64,000 nucleotides of DNA from positions 35,482 through 99,481 of the forward strand of contig CAZAJG010000011.1 in NCBI GenBank assembly GCA_964485405.1, in the 5' to 3' direction. The position numbers were made by a program, and so were the translations under genes. Source of the stretch: CAKZNE01 sp964485405 (GTDB lineage: Bacteria; Bacteroidota; Bacteroidia; Flavobacteriales; Schleiferiaceae). Shown here piece by piece: positions 26,719-35,792 of this stretch. The first letter of the stretch is position 1, and each line of letters starts with the position of its first letter. The notes under the pieces are model-generated. The model ran no database searches. It was not told the DNA's origin and saw nothing but the letters and a program-made list of their open reading frames with translations.

Positions 26719-28021
26719 CGTCTCTCCAGTTTCCTCTATCCGCTTGAGGGTAAGCCCATGGCGCACCATTGTTTTCAATATTCGTCATCATCATGTTCAC
26801 CGCTTGGTCAGCAGAAGATTCTTCCATAACCAAATATCTTCTCATATCTACAATAATAGAAAGAGGGTCAATATTAACGGGGCAAGCTTCTGTACAAGCA
26901 TTGCAACTGGTGCAAGCCCAAAGTTCTTCCCGTGTAATGTAATCGTCTAAAAGTGATTTGCCATCTTCTTTAAAAGTCCCTTTGTTCAAATCCACATTAC
27001 TACCCACTTCTTCAAGTCTATCACGTGTATCCATCATGATTTTACGGGGAGATAGTTTTTTACCGGTAATGTTAGCCGGGCAAGCATCTGTACATCTACC
27101 ACACTCTGTACATGCGTAGGAATTCATAAGCTGAACCCAGTTCAAATCGGTAACATCTTTTGCACCAAACCTTTCAGGTGGGGGAGCATCAGCTGGAGGA
27201 GCCGCATATGGATCTGCAGCAGGATCCATCATCATTTCTACTTCTTTCTTAACACTTTCTAGGTTGGTAAACTGCCCTTTATTGTTGAGATTGGAAAGCC
27301 AAACATTTGGAAAAGCCATAATAACATGAAAGTGCTTGGAGTAGGGTAGGTAGTTTAAAAAAGCCAAGATCCCTACAATATGGGCCCACCAAGCAATTCG
27401 CTCAACGATATGGAGTCCTTCTTGCGAAAACCCAGAAAATAGAGGAGCCAATAAGCTGCTAATTATCCAAGGACCAGCTACTGCATCTTCCATATTGGCC
27501 TCTGCGGCACCTATAATTAGTAAGGCCATCATCAGCACAATCTCAATTACCAGAATGTTGTTACCATCTGTTTTAGCCCATCCTTTCAATTCTTTAAAGC
27601 GAGAAACCACATTCACATTTCTTCTCCATAGGAAAACAACACATGCCAAGATTACCAATACAGCAAGTATCTCAAAGAAGTTTATAGCGGCATCATAAAT
27701 AGGACCTAACGGCTCTGCAAAAATCCGATGTGTTCCAAAAATTCCATCAATAACAATTTCAAGAACTTCAATATTGATGAGAATAAAACCTACGTACACC
27801 AAAACGTGCATGATACCGGCAAAGGTTTTTCGTTTTACCATCTTACTTTGCCCCATAGCCACTTTTGCCGTAAGGGCCCATCGTTCTTTTGAACGGTCGG
27901 AGCGATTTTTATCCTTACCTAATTTGATGTTTCTCCAGATGGTGCCAAATTTTTTAGAGAACAAATAGATTGCTGCTCCAAACACCAAAATGAAAAGGAT
28001 ATTTTGGATACCAAAATGCAT
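26711..28021 (-). CDS. Membrane-bound 4Fe-4S oxidoreductase (HdrC/NarI-like)
   Basis: A 436-residue protein. The N-terminal half has about five membrane helices (first LFILVFGAAIYLFSK), probably a NarI/cytochrome-b-like anchor. The C-terminal half carries two classic cluster motifs, CTECGRCTDACPAN and CTSCNACTEACPVN (about residues 301-314 and 377-390). It probably passes electrons between the membrane quinone pool and the HdrB-like CCG protein encoded downstream. MCE and amidase genes precede it in the same direction, an order I recognise as common in Bacteroidota. Physiological donor and acceptor are unknown. Confidence 0.88.
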   Translation of the reverse strand: MHFGIQNILFILVFGAAIYLFSKKFGTIWRNIKLGKDKNRSDRSKERWALTAKVAMGQSKMVKRKTFAGIMHVLVYVGFILINIEVLEIVIDGIFGTHRIFAEPLGPIYDAAINFFEILAVLVILACVVFLWRRNVNVVSRFKELKGWAKTDGNNILVIEIVLMMALLIIGAAEANMEDAVAGPWIISSLLAPLFSGFSQEGLHIVERIAWWAHIVGILAFLNYLPYSKHFHVIMAFPNVWLSNLNNKGQFTNLESVKKEVEMMMDPAADPYAAPPADAPPPERFGAKDVTDLNWVQLMNSYACTECGRCTDACPANITGKKLSPRKIMMDTRDRLEEVGSNVDLNKGTFKEDGKSLLDDYITREELWACTSCNACTEACPVNIDPLSIIVDMRRYLVMEESSADQAVNMMMTNIENNGAPWAYPQADRGNWRDDV

Positions 28022-28049
28022 AGTTGTAAGTCAATTAGTTAAAAGAATG

Positions 28050-29057
28050 CTACTCATCTTCTTTAGCAGCGTTTTCCATTTCTTCTATTTCCTCTTCTGT
28101 ATATGTTTTACTGCTTCCAAAAACAGAAAAATGAATATACCGATTTGGATTATAACGAATATCTTTCAGGAGCTTATTCAATTGAAGCGATGATTGTTCC
28201 AACTGCTCATACAGTTCCGGGTTATTGATCAATTGTGCCATGGAGCCATCTCCTTCATTGATTTTTTTAAGCACACTCTCCGTAGTTTCTAATGAGTTTT
28301 TAAGGCTGGCAAAAGTTTCTGAAAACTGCACCTTAGAGAGTGAATCCGAAATAGCTTCAAGGTTAGAGAAAATACCATCTAGTTCTTCTCCATTATTTTT
28401 TAAATTCTCGGTTATGGAAGCTACGTTTTTCATAATAGATTCAAAATCACCCTGAGTTTTGCCTACCGTCTGGTTTACAACCGTAATCGTCTCTTCAAGT
28501 TTTTCAAAGCTTCTTTTAATGCTGCTAAAAGCCTCGGCAAAATTATCTTGAGTTTGATCGTCTAAAAAACCCGACATCAAGGTTAAGACCGTATCGATGG
28601 AACCAATCATTTTTTCGGCTTTATCCTTTAACGGTGCTACTTGTCTATTTACTTCCTCTCCTATTGTAAGCTGAATTTCTGCTTGTAAGGTATCTCCACT
28701 TTTAGCCAAGTCTAAAGAATTTCCCAATTGTAAGGATACTACTCGGCCTCCTAGTATATCTTCACTTTCTATTTTCGCAATAGAATTTTTAGCAATTGCA
28801 AAATTATCCGTGATGCTCATGCTCACGATTAACTTTCCGGAGCCATTTGGATGTAGAGCAATCTTATCCACATAACCTATTTTAAATCCATTTATAGTAA
28901 CGGGTCTAGAAACGGATAAACCATCTACATGATCGTAAACGGCATAAAAACTTCTCGAGGAATCAAAAAGGCTTTGACCTTTCATAAAGTTAACTCCCCA
29001 ATAAAATAGAAGCAATGCTAAAATGGAAATTAAACCGACTTTAAACTCTTTACTCAC
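28050..29057 (-). CDS. MCE/MlaD family lipid-transport protein
   Basis: A 335-residue protein starting at GTG 29057. It has an N-terminal membrane anchor (VGLISILALLLFYWGVNFM), then a single MCE domain (about 38-115: FYAVYDHVDGLSVSRPVTI, IGYVDKIAL, GGRVVSLQLG) and a long C-terminal coiled-coil region (about 140-300). MCE proteins form hexameric rings or needles that shuttle lipids between inner and outer membranes. No mlaE or mlaF gene is adjacent here. The divergent lptD and adjacent amidase support an envelope-maintenance context. Confidence 0.87.
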   Translation of the reverse strand: MSKEFKVGLISILALLLFYWGVNFMKGQSLFDSSRSFYAVYDHVDGLSVSRPVTINGFKIGYVDKIALHPNGSGKLIVSMSITDNFAIAKNSIAKIESEDILGGRVVSLQLGNSLDLAKSGDTLQAEIQLTIGEEVNRQVAPLKDKAEKMIGSIDTVLTLMSGFLDDQTQDNFAEAFSSIKRSFEKLEETITVVNQTVGKTQGDFESIMKNVASITENLKNNGEELDGIFSNLEAISDSLSKVQFSETFASLKNSLETTESVLKKINEGDGSMAQLINNPELYEQLEQSSLQLNKLLKDIRYNPNRYIHFSVFGSSKTYTEEEIEEMENAAKEDE

Positions 29058-29103
29058 AATGAAAGTTTCAAAATTTTGTAGCGTTCAGCAAAGATGAAAA
29101 ATT

Positions 29104-30285
29104 TTATTGTAGTAATTGCCGAGCTTCATCTAAAGCTATCCGGTTACCTTCTTTGAGTGCAATTACAAAGGCATCCTTAAAGCCAGACTCTTTCGCCTTG
29201 ATTTTTAAATCATTTACTTCTTTAAGACTAGATGCTTTTCCAAATATGTATTTATAGAAACCTCCATCTTCGTAATACGTAACACCTTCAAGTCCTTTAA
29301 AGTTTTTTGCACTTAAATCTTTCTTTAACGCACTAGTCATAATTTGAACGGTGTAATATACTTCTGGTAAAGATTCTGGATTAGATTCTTCTACGGGCTT
29401 AGGCGTTTCAATAGGAGCCTTTACTTCTTTAGGCTTTTCTTGATTAACGATAGGATCTGGAACCTTTTTAGGAGCTGCACCTGTTAATTCTGCAAAGGCA
29501 TCGCGTTCTTCCTTATACTCTTTAAAAGCTCGGTAAATAGCAGACGCCATATATGTTTGTCCCTTTTCAGAATTAAGAAAATCCTCTTCCGTAGGATTGG
29601 TTAAAAAACCCAATTCTACTAAAACAGCGGGCATGGATGTACGGCTGGTTACATACAAAGGCTGTTGTTTTACACCTCTGTCCTTACGCTTTACTCTTTC
29701 TCTAAACTGATTTTGAATTTTTTGAGCAAGGGAGATACTTTGATCTAAAAAAGCACTTTGGTATAACGTTAAAGCGATAAGTGTTTCTGGCCTTCGTGGA
29801 TCAAAACCTTGATAGGTTTCTTCATAATTTTCTTCTAAAAGGATTACCGAGTTTTCACGAATCGCTACACGCATGTTTTCATCGTTGTGCGATTTTCCTA
29901 GAACAATAGTCGTGGTTCCCGTTACTGAACTTTTAGTAAAAGAATCGCAATGGATAGAGATGAAAACATCTGCCTCGGCTTCGTTTGCAATCTCTGCCCG
30001 CTTTTCCAATTCTACACTGATGTCTGTTTTTCGAGTATATACCACTTTAACATCTGGGTAGTTCTCTTCTATGTACTTACCTACCTTTAAGGATACGGCT
30101 AGGGCAATATCCTTTTCTTTGGTTTTATAACGCCTTGTTCCCAAATTACCAGGATCACGACCGCCATGACCAGCGTCTATAACTACAGTATGCACACCAT
30201 CTCCCTTTTGAGCAAAAGAAAAGGTGGATAGGCTTAAACTAAAAACGATAACAAATATGCCAGTAATAGCGTGATTAATCTTCAA
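29104..30285 (-). CDS. N-acetylmuramoyl-L-alanine amidase (Amidase_3) with SPOR-like C terminus
   Basis: A 393-residue exported cell-wall hydrolase; start TTG 30285. Signal peptide about 1-25 (FVIVFSLSLSTFSFAQ). The catalytic domain shows VVIDAGHGGRDPGN (first zinc His, about residue 39), VFISIHCDS (third ligand) and AVLVELGFLTN with the catalytic Glu. After a Pro/Glu/Lys-rich linker (about 265-305), the last 80 residues resemble a SPOR peptidoglycan-binding domain (YYTVQIMTS ... GFKDAFVIAL). It cleaves the amide bond between MurNAc and the stem peptide, probably at division sites. It is divergent from lptD. Confidence 0.9.
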   Translation of the reverse strand: MKINHAITGIFVIVFSLSLSTFSFAQKGDGVHTVVIDAGHGGRDPGNLGTRRYKTKEKDIALAVSLKVGKYIEENYPDVKVVYTRKTDISVELEKRAEIANEAEADVFISIHCDSFTKSSVTGTTTIVLGKSHNDENMRVAIRENSVILLEENYEETYQGFDPRRPETLIALTLYQSAFLDQSISLAQKIQNQFRERVKRKDRGVKQQPLYVTSRTSMPAVLVELGFLTNPTEEDFLNSEKGQTYMASAIYRAFKEYKEERDAFAELTGAAPKKVPDPIVNQEKPKEVKAPIETPKPVEESNPESLPEVYYTVQIMTSALKKDLSAKNFKGLEGVTYYEDGGFYKYIFGKASSLKEVNDLKIKAKESGFKDAFVIALKEGNRIALDEARQLLQ

Positions 30286-30301
30286 TGGATCGATTTTTGA
30301 T

Positions 30302-30309
30302 TAGCTTTG
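30302..30309 (+). promoter_or_regulatory. Candidate -7 box upstream of lptD
   Basis: TAGCTTTG matches TAnnTTTG exactly. It overlaps the alternative TTG start codon at 30307, which argues for the downstream GTG 30352 as the true lptD start. No convincing TTTG lies at -33. Confidence 0.35.
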
Positions 30310-30351
30310 GGCGTTCAAAATGCATGCCTAATTAATAAGGCAAATTTATAC

Positions 30352-33036
30352 GTGATATTGCGCAAATTGAGGCTTCACATCATTATTTTATTAACGTTAA
30401 CTGTTGGTTACATTGTACCTGCGAGGGCTCAAATAAACCCAACAGATAGTTTAGCTACCGCAATAGATAGCGTTACAAATGCCAATCCAGCAGATTCTGG
30501 ACTAAAAAAAGTGGATAAAATAAACTTGAGTACCGACTCGGTTTATTCTACCCCTATAGAAAAAGAAGGCTTTTTACAAGACGATGTAGATTATACAGCA
30601 ACAGATAGTATTCCAGTTGATCCGGTAACTGGAGCCGTTGAGATGTTTAATGAAGCGTATGTAAAGTATCAAGATATAACCTTGAAAGCGGGTTACATTA
30701 GAATTGATTTTAACACCAGTACCCTATATGCTAAAGGTTTAGAGGATTCAACAGGAAAGGTGGTGCAAAAGCCAATATTTACTGAAGCAGGTAAATCTTA
30801 TCGTTCGGATGAGATGTATTACAACTTCAGCACCAAAAAAGCGAAAATTAAAAAAGTGATTACCAAAGAGGGGGAGGGCTTTTTACATGGTGAGGATATT
30901 AAAAAGACTGGAGATAAAGTAATTTATGTAAAGAACGCTTCTTATACTACTTGTAGTCATGAGCATCCGCATTACCGGATTAGAACCACAAAAGCCAAGG
31001 TTATTCCGGGAGAAAAGGTAGTTACCAAGTTTGCCTATTTGGAGATTGTAGATGTACCAACAATTTTAATGGTTCCTTTTGGATTCTTTCCAACTACGGA
31101 AAAGAGAAAATCTGGAATATTGATACCTACCTATGGAAGCTCCCCTTTTAGAGGATACTTTCTAAAAGAAGGAGGTTATTACTGGGCAGCAAGCGAATTT
31201 TTTGATGTAACCCTGAGAGGTGATATTTATACTCAAGGAGGATGGGGTTTACGAGCGCAAACAAAATATAAAAAGCGATATGCCTATTCTGGAAATTTGA
31301 ACTTAAGCTACAACCTGATCCGGTTTGGACGAGAAGAGTTTGCCGAGTTTAATAGTGGTGCCTTTGATAATAGAAGTGATTTTGCCATTCGTTGGGTACA
31401 TAATCAGGACCCAAAAGCAAATCCTACATTTAGATTTAATGCGGATGTAAACATTGCATCTTCCAGTTTTTATCAAGTAACGAGTACCAACACTCAGGAT
31501 ATTTTAACCAATCAATTAACCTCCAGTGTTAGTTTTACCAAAACTTGGCCGGGTAAGCCTTATAACTTAACCGTATCGGCTAGGCATTTTCAAAACAATG
31601 CTAATGAGCAGTTAACGATTACTTTACCTCGTGCCACATTCGCTGTAAATAGGCAGTTCCCTTTTAAACGAAAAAAGGCAGTTGGAAGGAGGAAATGGTA
31701 TGAAGAAATTGGATTAACCTATACCGGGAATACTTCTAATGAAGTAAATACAACCTTAAATAGTCAGTTTTTTACCGAAGAGGTTTTGCTTGACAATGCA
31801 AGAAACGGTGTGAGCCACGTGATTCCCATCTCTGCCAACTATAGGGTATTTGATAATTTCGTTTTTAACCCTAGCATCAACTACACAGAACGTTGGTATT
31901 TAAGACGAAGAGATTATCGTTTTGTGGACTCTACGAACTCTGTTGTTCAAGATACGGTGGATGGCTTTTTTGCCAATAGAAGCTTTAACGCTTCTGCTAA
32001 CTTATCTACTAAGTTGTATGGTACTTTTCGCTATAAAGGGTATGTTCAAGCCCTTCGCCATGTAGTTACACCTACAATCGGTTTAAGCTACAGACCTGAT
32101 TTTTCAGAGGATTTTTGGGGATATTATCAAGAGGTTCAGTCTGACACAATGGGCAACACGGATCGTTTTGATAGATACACTGGACAGTTATACGGTTCAG
32201 CTCCATCGGGTAGGCAGGGTAGTGTAACCTTCGCTTTACTAAACACTCTGGAAACCAAAGTCCGTTCCAAACAGGATAGCTCTGGTTTAAAAAAGATTAA
32301 GCTTCTTGAACGCTTTAGCTTAAATACTTCTTACAATATGGCGGCTGATGAGTTTAAGTGGCAACCGTTACGATTTACAACTTCATCTTCTGCGCTTAAC
32401 GGGTTGGTAAACATGAACTATACGGCCAACTTTGATTTTTATGGCTACGATGAAGAACTTGGTGAAAGAGTAAATAAATCAGCCCAAGAGGTAAATGGTA
32501 TGTGGCTTAGACCTACCAACCAAACCTTTACGAGTGGACTTTCCCTAAACCCGAATAGTTTTCGAAAAAAAGGGAAACAGAAAAAGCAAAACCAGCAAGA
32601 AAATCAAAATGAGGGTGAAAATGAAGATGGGACTGGTGTAGAAGGTATAGGAATAACAGAGGGAGATCCCGATTACTACGACCCTCGAACTACTTTTGAG
32701 TTTAAAGAGCAATGGAGTTTGACCTTAAATTACAATCTCCGTAAAACCTATTCCGGTTTAGAAACTACCGTTTTTCAATCTGTTGATGTATCTGGAGATA
32801 TTCAACTCACCGAAAATTGGAAGATTGGTTTTAGAACCGGTTATGACTTTACAGCTAAAGATGTGACCGCCACATCGTTTAACTTTTTTAGGAACCTACA
32901 CTGCTGGGAGATTAGTTGCAATTGGATTCCATTTGGGTTTCAACAATCTTATAACCTTACCATACGAGTACGGTCTGATATGTTAAGTGATCTCAAGTAC
33001 GAACGAAGAAGAGGGGTGGGAGACTTTGACAGGTAA
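30352..33036 (+). CDS. lptD: LPS-assembly outer-membrane protein LptD-like
   Basis: The GTG at 30352 gives 894 residues with a clean signal peptide (LRLHIIILLTLTVGYIVPARA). An OstA/LptA-like beta-jellyroll precedes the barrel (VKYQDITLKAGYIRIDF, about 100-250), with the family feature YTTCSHEHPHYRIR. The barrel begins around VPTILMVPFGFFPTTEKRKSG and runs to the end, finishing in short alternating strands. LptD inserts lipopolysaccharide into the outer leaflet. A low-complexity Gln/Glu/Asn stretch (about 742-770) is probably a loop. It stands alone, divergent from the amidase gene. Confidence 0.88.
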   Translation: MILRKLRLHIIILLTLTVGYIVPARAQINPTDSLATAIDSVTNANPADSGLKKVDKINLSTDSVYSTPIEKEGFLQDDVDYTATDSIPVDPVTGAVEMFNEAYVKYQDITLKAGYIRIDFNTSTLYAKGLEDSTGKVVQKPIFTEAGKSYRSDEMYYNFSTKKAKIKKVITKEGEGFLHGEDIKKTGDKVIYVKNASYTTCSHEHPHYRIRTTKAKVIPGEKVVTKFAYLEIVDVPTILMVPFGFFPTTEKRKSGILIPTYGSSPFRGYFLKEGGYYWAASEFFDVTLRGDIYTQGGWGLRAQTKYKKRYAYSGNLNLSYNLIRFGREEFAEFNSGAFDNRSDFAIRWVHNQDPKANPTFRFNADVNIASSSFYQVTSTNTQDILTNQLTSSVSFTKTWPGKPYNLTVSARHFQNNANEQLTITLPRATFAVNRQFPFKRKKAVGRRKWYEEIGLTYTGNTSNEVNTTLNSQFFTEEVLLDNARNGVSHVIPISANYRVFDNFVFNPSINYTERWYLRRRDYRFVDSTNSVVQDTVDGFFANRSFNASANLSTKLYGTFRYKGYVQALRHVVTPTIGLSYRPDFSEDFWGYYQEVQSDTMGNTDRFDRYTGQLYGSAPSGRQGSVTFALLNTLETKVRSKQDSSGLKKIKLLERFSLNTSYNMAADEFKWQPLRFTTSSSALNGLVNMNYTANFDFYGYDEELGERVNKSAQEVNGMWLRPTNQTFTSGLSLNPNSFRKKGKQKKQNQQENQNEGENEDGTGVEGIGITEGDPDYYDPRTTFEFKEQWSLTLNYNLRKTYSGLETTVFQSVDVSGDIQLTENWKIGFRTGYDFTAKDVTATSFNFFRNLHCWEISCNWIPFGFQQSYNLTIRVRSDMLSDLKYERRRGVGDFDR

Positions 33037-33068
33037 ACAAACACTCTCGGTGAATGGAATGAAGCCTA

Positions 33069-33650
33069 TTACTTTGGCTTTAAAGAAAATTCTAACCAGT
33101 TTTCAAGAAGCTTTAGGCCATATTCACTCATAATAGATTCAGGGTGGAATTGAACACCAGCAAGCGGTAGAGTTTTATGCTCGATACTCATAATTACATC
33201 CTTCACATTTTTAGAGCTTACCCGAAAGGAAGGATCTAAGTTTACTGTCTTTAAAGCCCAAGAATGGTACAAACCCGTATCGAATTGTTGAGGTAAGTCT
33301 TTCAGTAACCAAGAGTCATTACCTGTTTTATAAACTTTTCGTTTAATACCATGTGCAACATGGTTTTGATTGTATAGTTCTCCGCCAAAAGAGATTCCTA
33401 GGGCTTGAAAACCCAAGCAAACGCCTAAAATAGGTTTAGAAAGATGATACTTTTCAATGAGCTTTAAGCTTACACCTGCCTCTGCCGGAAGTCCTGGCCC
33501 AGGAGAAATAACGATGTGAGAGTAAGACTCAATTTCTTGCACATCAATGGCATCATTCCTTTTTACATCTACTACATCAACCAACTGCTCTAGGTAGTGC
33601 TGTAAATTATGGGTGAAAGAATCGTAGTTATCTAGTAATAATACCTTCAA
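33069..33650 (-). CDS. Class I glutamine amidotransferase, PabA/TrpG type
   Basis: A 193-residue protein starting at TTG 33650 (KVLLLDNYDSFTHNL; TTG 33653 is an alternative). Motifs: VISPGPGLPAEAGVS, the nucleophile in GVCLGFQALG (Cys about 77) and the His-Glu pair in QFHPESIMSEYG (about 167-178). It supplies ammonia from glutamine to an aminodeoxychorismate or anthranilate synthase subunit, which is not encoded here. With no trp genes nearby, para-aminobenzoate (folate) synthesis is as likely as tryptophan synthesis. A minus-strand -7 box is visible at 33678-33685. Confidence 0.88.
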   Translation of the reverse strand: MKVLLLDNYDSFTHNLQHYLEQLVDVVDVKRNDAIDVQEIESYSHIVISPGPGLPAEAGVSLKLIEKYHLSKPILGVCLGFQALGISFGGELYNQNHVAHGIKRKVYKTGNDSWLLKDLPQQFDTGLYHSWALKTVNLDPSFRVSSKNVKDVIMSIEHKTLPLAGVQFHPESIMSEYGLKLLENWLEFSLKPK

Positions 33651-33677
33651 CAATTAATACTTTAGAGGGCGAAAATG

Positions 33678-33685
33678 CAAAATTA
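33678..33685 (-). promoter_or_regulatory. Candidate -7 box for the amidotransferase gene
   Basis: On the minus strand this reads TAATTTTG, an exact TAnnTTTG match, 27 bases upstream of the TTG start. No clear -33 TTTG is seen. Confidence 0.3.
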
Positions 33686-33692
33686 TTCTCGT

Positions 33693-34070
33693 ATGAAAAC
33701 TATTATAAAAACTGAAAATGCACCTGCTCCAATAGGTCCTTATAATCAAGCTGTGCTAGCAGGTGATACCTTATATGTTTCTGGCCAAATTGCATTGGAC
33801 CCAAAAACAGGTGAATTGCACACGCAAAACATTGAATTAGAAACAGAGTGGGTAATGAAAAACTTGGGTGCAGTTCTGAACGCGGCAGGTATGAACTACG
33901 ATAACATTGCCAAATGCTCCATTTTTATTAATGATATGAACCAGTTTGGAGAGATCAATGCAGTATATGCTAAGTATTTTAATGAAGACGCCCCAGCAAG
34001 AGAAACGGTACAAGTAGCTTGTTTACCGAAAAATGTAAACGTTGAGATTTCAGCCGTAGCGGTTAAGTAA
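33693..34070 (+). CDS. ridA: RidA family enamine/imine deaminase
   Basis: A 125-residue protein starting at ATG 33693 (KTIIKTENAPAPIGPYNQAV), the start used by typical RidA proteins; an ATG 18 bases earlier only adds unrelated residues. Conserved elements: YVSGQIALDPKTGEL, the segment NMNYDNIAKCSIFIN (here AAGMNYDNIAKC), the catalytic Arg in PARETVQVACLPKN and the terminal VEISAVAV. RidA hydrolyses reactive 2-aminoacrylate and related enamines formed by PLP enzymes. The AraC regulator follows after 9 bases, probably in one transcript. Confidence 0.92.
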   Translation: MKTIIKTENAPAPIGPYNQAVLAGDTLYVSGQIALDPKTGELHTQNIELETEWVMKNLGAVLNAAGMNYDNIAKCSIFINDMNQFGEINAVYAKYFNEDAPARETVQVACLPKNVNVEISAVAVK

Positions 34071-34079
34071 GAAAGGAAG

Positions 34080-35021
34080 ATGATCCTACATGAGTTTCCG
34101 GATATAAATTGGTTAAAGCGCCAAATAAAGCTCAACTTTCAAAATCAAAGAAGTTGGGACAATAGTAAGTTACCCCACAAAGGATGGCCCAGCGTGATTT
34201 TAAACACTAGGGTTAACGCTATTGAGAGAGGTGAAATAGAAGGACCTTTTTCTGTATTTATCAATTTAAAAGGGGCTAGTAAGTTAAAAGTAGGCAAGCG
34301 TGAAATCGAGTTAAACGATAGCTCCTACGCTTTTACCAACTCGGGTCAACTCTACGATTTATGTATAAAATCGAAAGAAGAAACAACAGAGACTTTTAAC
34401 TTACATTTTGGGACGCGTTTTACGGAGAAGGCGGTTTACTACCTTCAGAACAACGATCAAAATTTATTGGACAATCCTTTTGGTGAAGAGAATACCTCTG
34501 AGCTTCCGTTTCGTTCGTTTTTTAAAAGTAAAAAGACCAATGCTATTATCTCAAAACTTAAAAGGGTTTATGAAATGGAAGTTGAACAAGAGTTAAAGGA
34601 AGAATTGCTTTTTGAAACGTTCACCCACTTTTATACACAAGCCAACAAGGAGTGTATACGCTCAGGTTTTCTTGAAAGCTCAAAACAGGCTACCCGCTTA
34701 GAATTGATGCGTAGGTTGTATATCGCAATAGATTGCATTCATAGCAATTATGGACAGCCCTTAAAGCTTGAAAAACTTGCTCAGCTTTGCTGTCTTTCAA
34801 AATTCCATTTTTTGAGATTGTTTAAGCAAGCCTTCAAGCTTTCTCCTTATCAATACATCAAACAAATTCGTTTGGATAAAGCTTGGCAATTGTTAAAAGA
34901 GAATAAGTATACCGTTTATCAGATAGCTCTGGCAGTAGGATTCGAAAACTCTAGCTCTTTAACCCGAGCATTCAGCAATACCTTTGGCAAGGCCCCTTCT
35001 CATCTGTATTTTTCAAATTAG
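34080..35021 (+). CDS. AraC family transcriptional regulator
   Basis: A 313-residue regulator. An N-terminal cupin-like ligand domain (about 40-125: FSVFINLKGASKLKVG ... YAFTNSGQLYDL) precedes two helix-turn-helix motifs in the last 100 residues (LKLEKLAQLCCLSKFHFLRL; YTVYQIALAVGFENSSSLTR). The AraC signature around AFGKAPSHLY is present as NTFGKAPSHLYF. It probably binds DNA as an activator in response to a small molecule. It lies between ridA and an unrelated-looking membrane protein gene; its target is unknown. Confidence 0.9.
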   Translation: MILHEFPDINWLKRQIKLNFQNQRSWDNSKLPHKGWPSVILNTRVNAIERGEIEGPFSVFINLKGASKLKVGKREIELNDSSYAFTNSGQLYDLCIKSKEETTETFNLHFGTRFTEKAVYYLQNNDQNLLDNPFGEENTSELPFRSFFKSKKTNAIISKLKRVYEMEVEQELKEELLFETFTHFYTQANKECIRSGFLESSKQATRLELMRRLYIAIDCIHSNYGQPLKLEKLAQLCCLSKFHFLRLFKQAFKLSPYQYIKQIRLDKAWQLLKENKYTVYQIALAVGFENSSSLTRAFSNTFGKAPSHLYFSN

Positions 35022-35080
35022 CAATTTTGGTTATCCTTGTTTTAATTGAGGTGCTTTACTTTGATTGAAAATTTATCAAA

Positions 35081-35791
35081 ATGCCTTATTTAAAAATCAC
35101 TCAAATAGGTTTCGTTGTTCTCACTCTTCTCTCCGTTGGGTTGGTTGGTTTTGGATTAAACCAAGTATTAAAGCGTCACTTTTTGGCTATTCGCATACAG
35201 GTGATGCGAAACTATTACCTGGGAATAGGAATATGGATAGCCTTACTATCTATATTATCTCTTACCGGCTTTACCACAGATTTTGACTCTATGCCTCCCA
35301 AATTTGCAGTAGTGATACTCATTCCACTAATAACCTTTATTTTTTTATGGAGGAACAAAACCGTAAAACTGATCTTAAAGGAAATACCGTTAAGCTGGTT
35401 AACTTATTTACAAAGTTTTAGAGTAGTTGTAGAGATTTTTCTTTGGTTGTTGTTTTTAGCGGAAATTGCCCCTATACAAATGACTTTTGAGGGTAGGAAT
35501 CATGATATTTTGGTAGGACTGAGTGCACCAATTGCTGCAGTTTTGTTTTTACGTAAAGGAAAATTGAATAAAAAGGCGATGATGGTTTGGAACTTTTTAG
35601 GCTTAGCACTCTTAGTGAATATTGTTACGATTGCCTTATTGTCTACCCCTACACCTTTGCGCGTTTTTATGAATGATCCGGCAAACACCATAGTGGCAGA
35701 ATTTCCAATTGTGTTTTTACCGGGTGTTTTGGTGCCTTTAGCGTATTATTTGCATTTGTTGTCGTTGCAAAAGCTCCTTAAAGAAGATTAA
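35081..35791 (+). CDS. Seven-helix membrane protein of unknown function
   Basis: A 236-residue hydrophobic protein with about seven predicted membrane segments (for example IGFVVLTLLSVGLVGFG near the N terminus and FPIVFLPGVLVPLAYYLHLL near the C terminus). No catalytic or binding motif is recognised. It lies 59 bases after the AraC gene; a possible promoter there (TTG 35037-35039, TACTTTG 35057-35063) is imperfect. A relation to the AraC regulator is only positional. Confidence 0.65.
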   Translation: MPYLKITQIGFVVLTLLSVGLVGFGLNQVLKRHFLAIRIQVMRNYYLGIGIWIALLSILSLTGFTTDFDSMPPKFAVVILIPLITFIFLWRNKTVKLILKEIPLSWLTYLQSFRVVVEIFLWLLFLAEIAPIQMTFEGRNHDILVGLSAPIAAVLFLRKGKLNKKAMMVWNFLGLALLVNIVTIALLSTPTPLRVFMNDPANTIVAEFPIVFLPGVLVPLAYYLHLLSLQKLLKED

Positions 35792-35792
35792 A

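Noticed and set aside
35065..35286. 73-codon plus-strand frame
   Set aside because: It lies in another frame of the seven-helix membrane protein gene.
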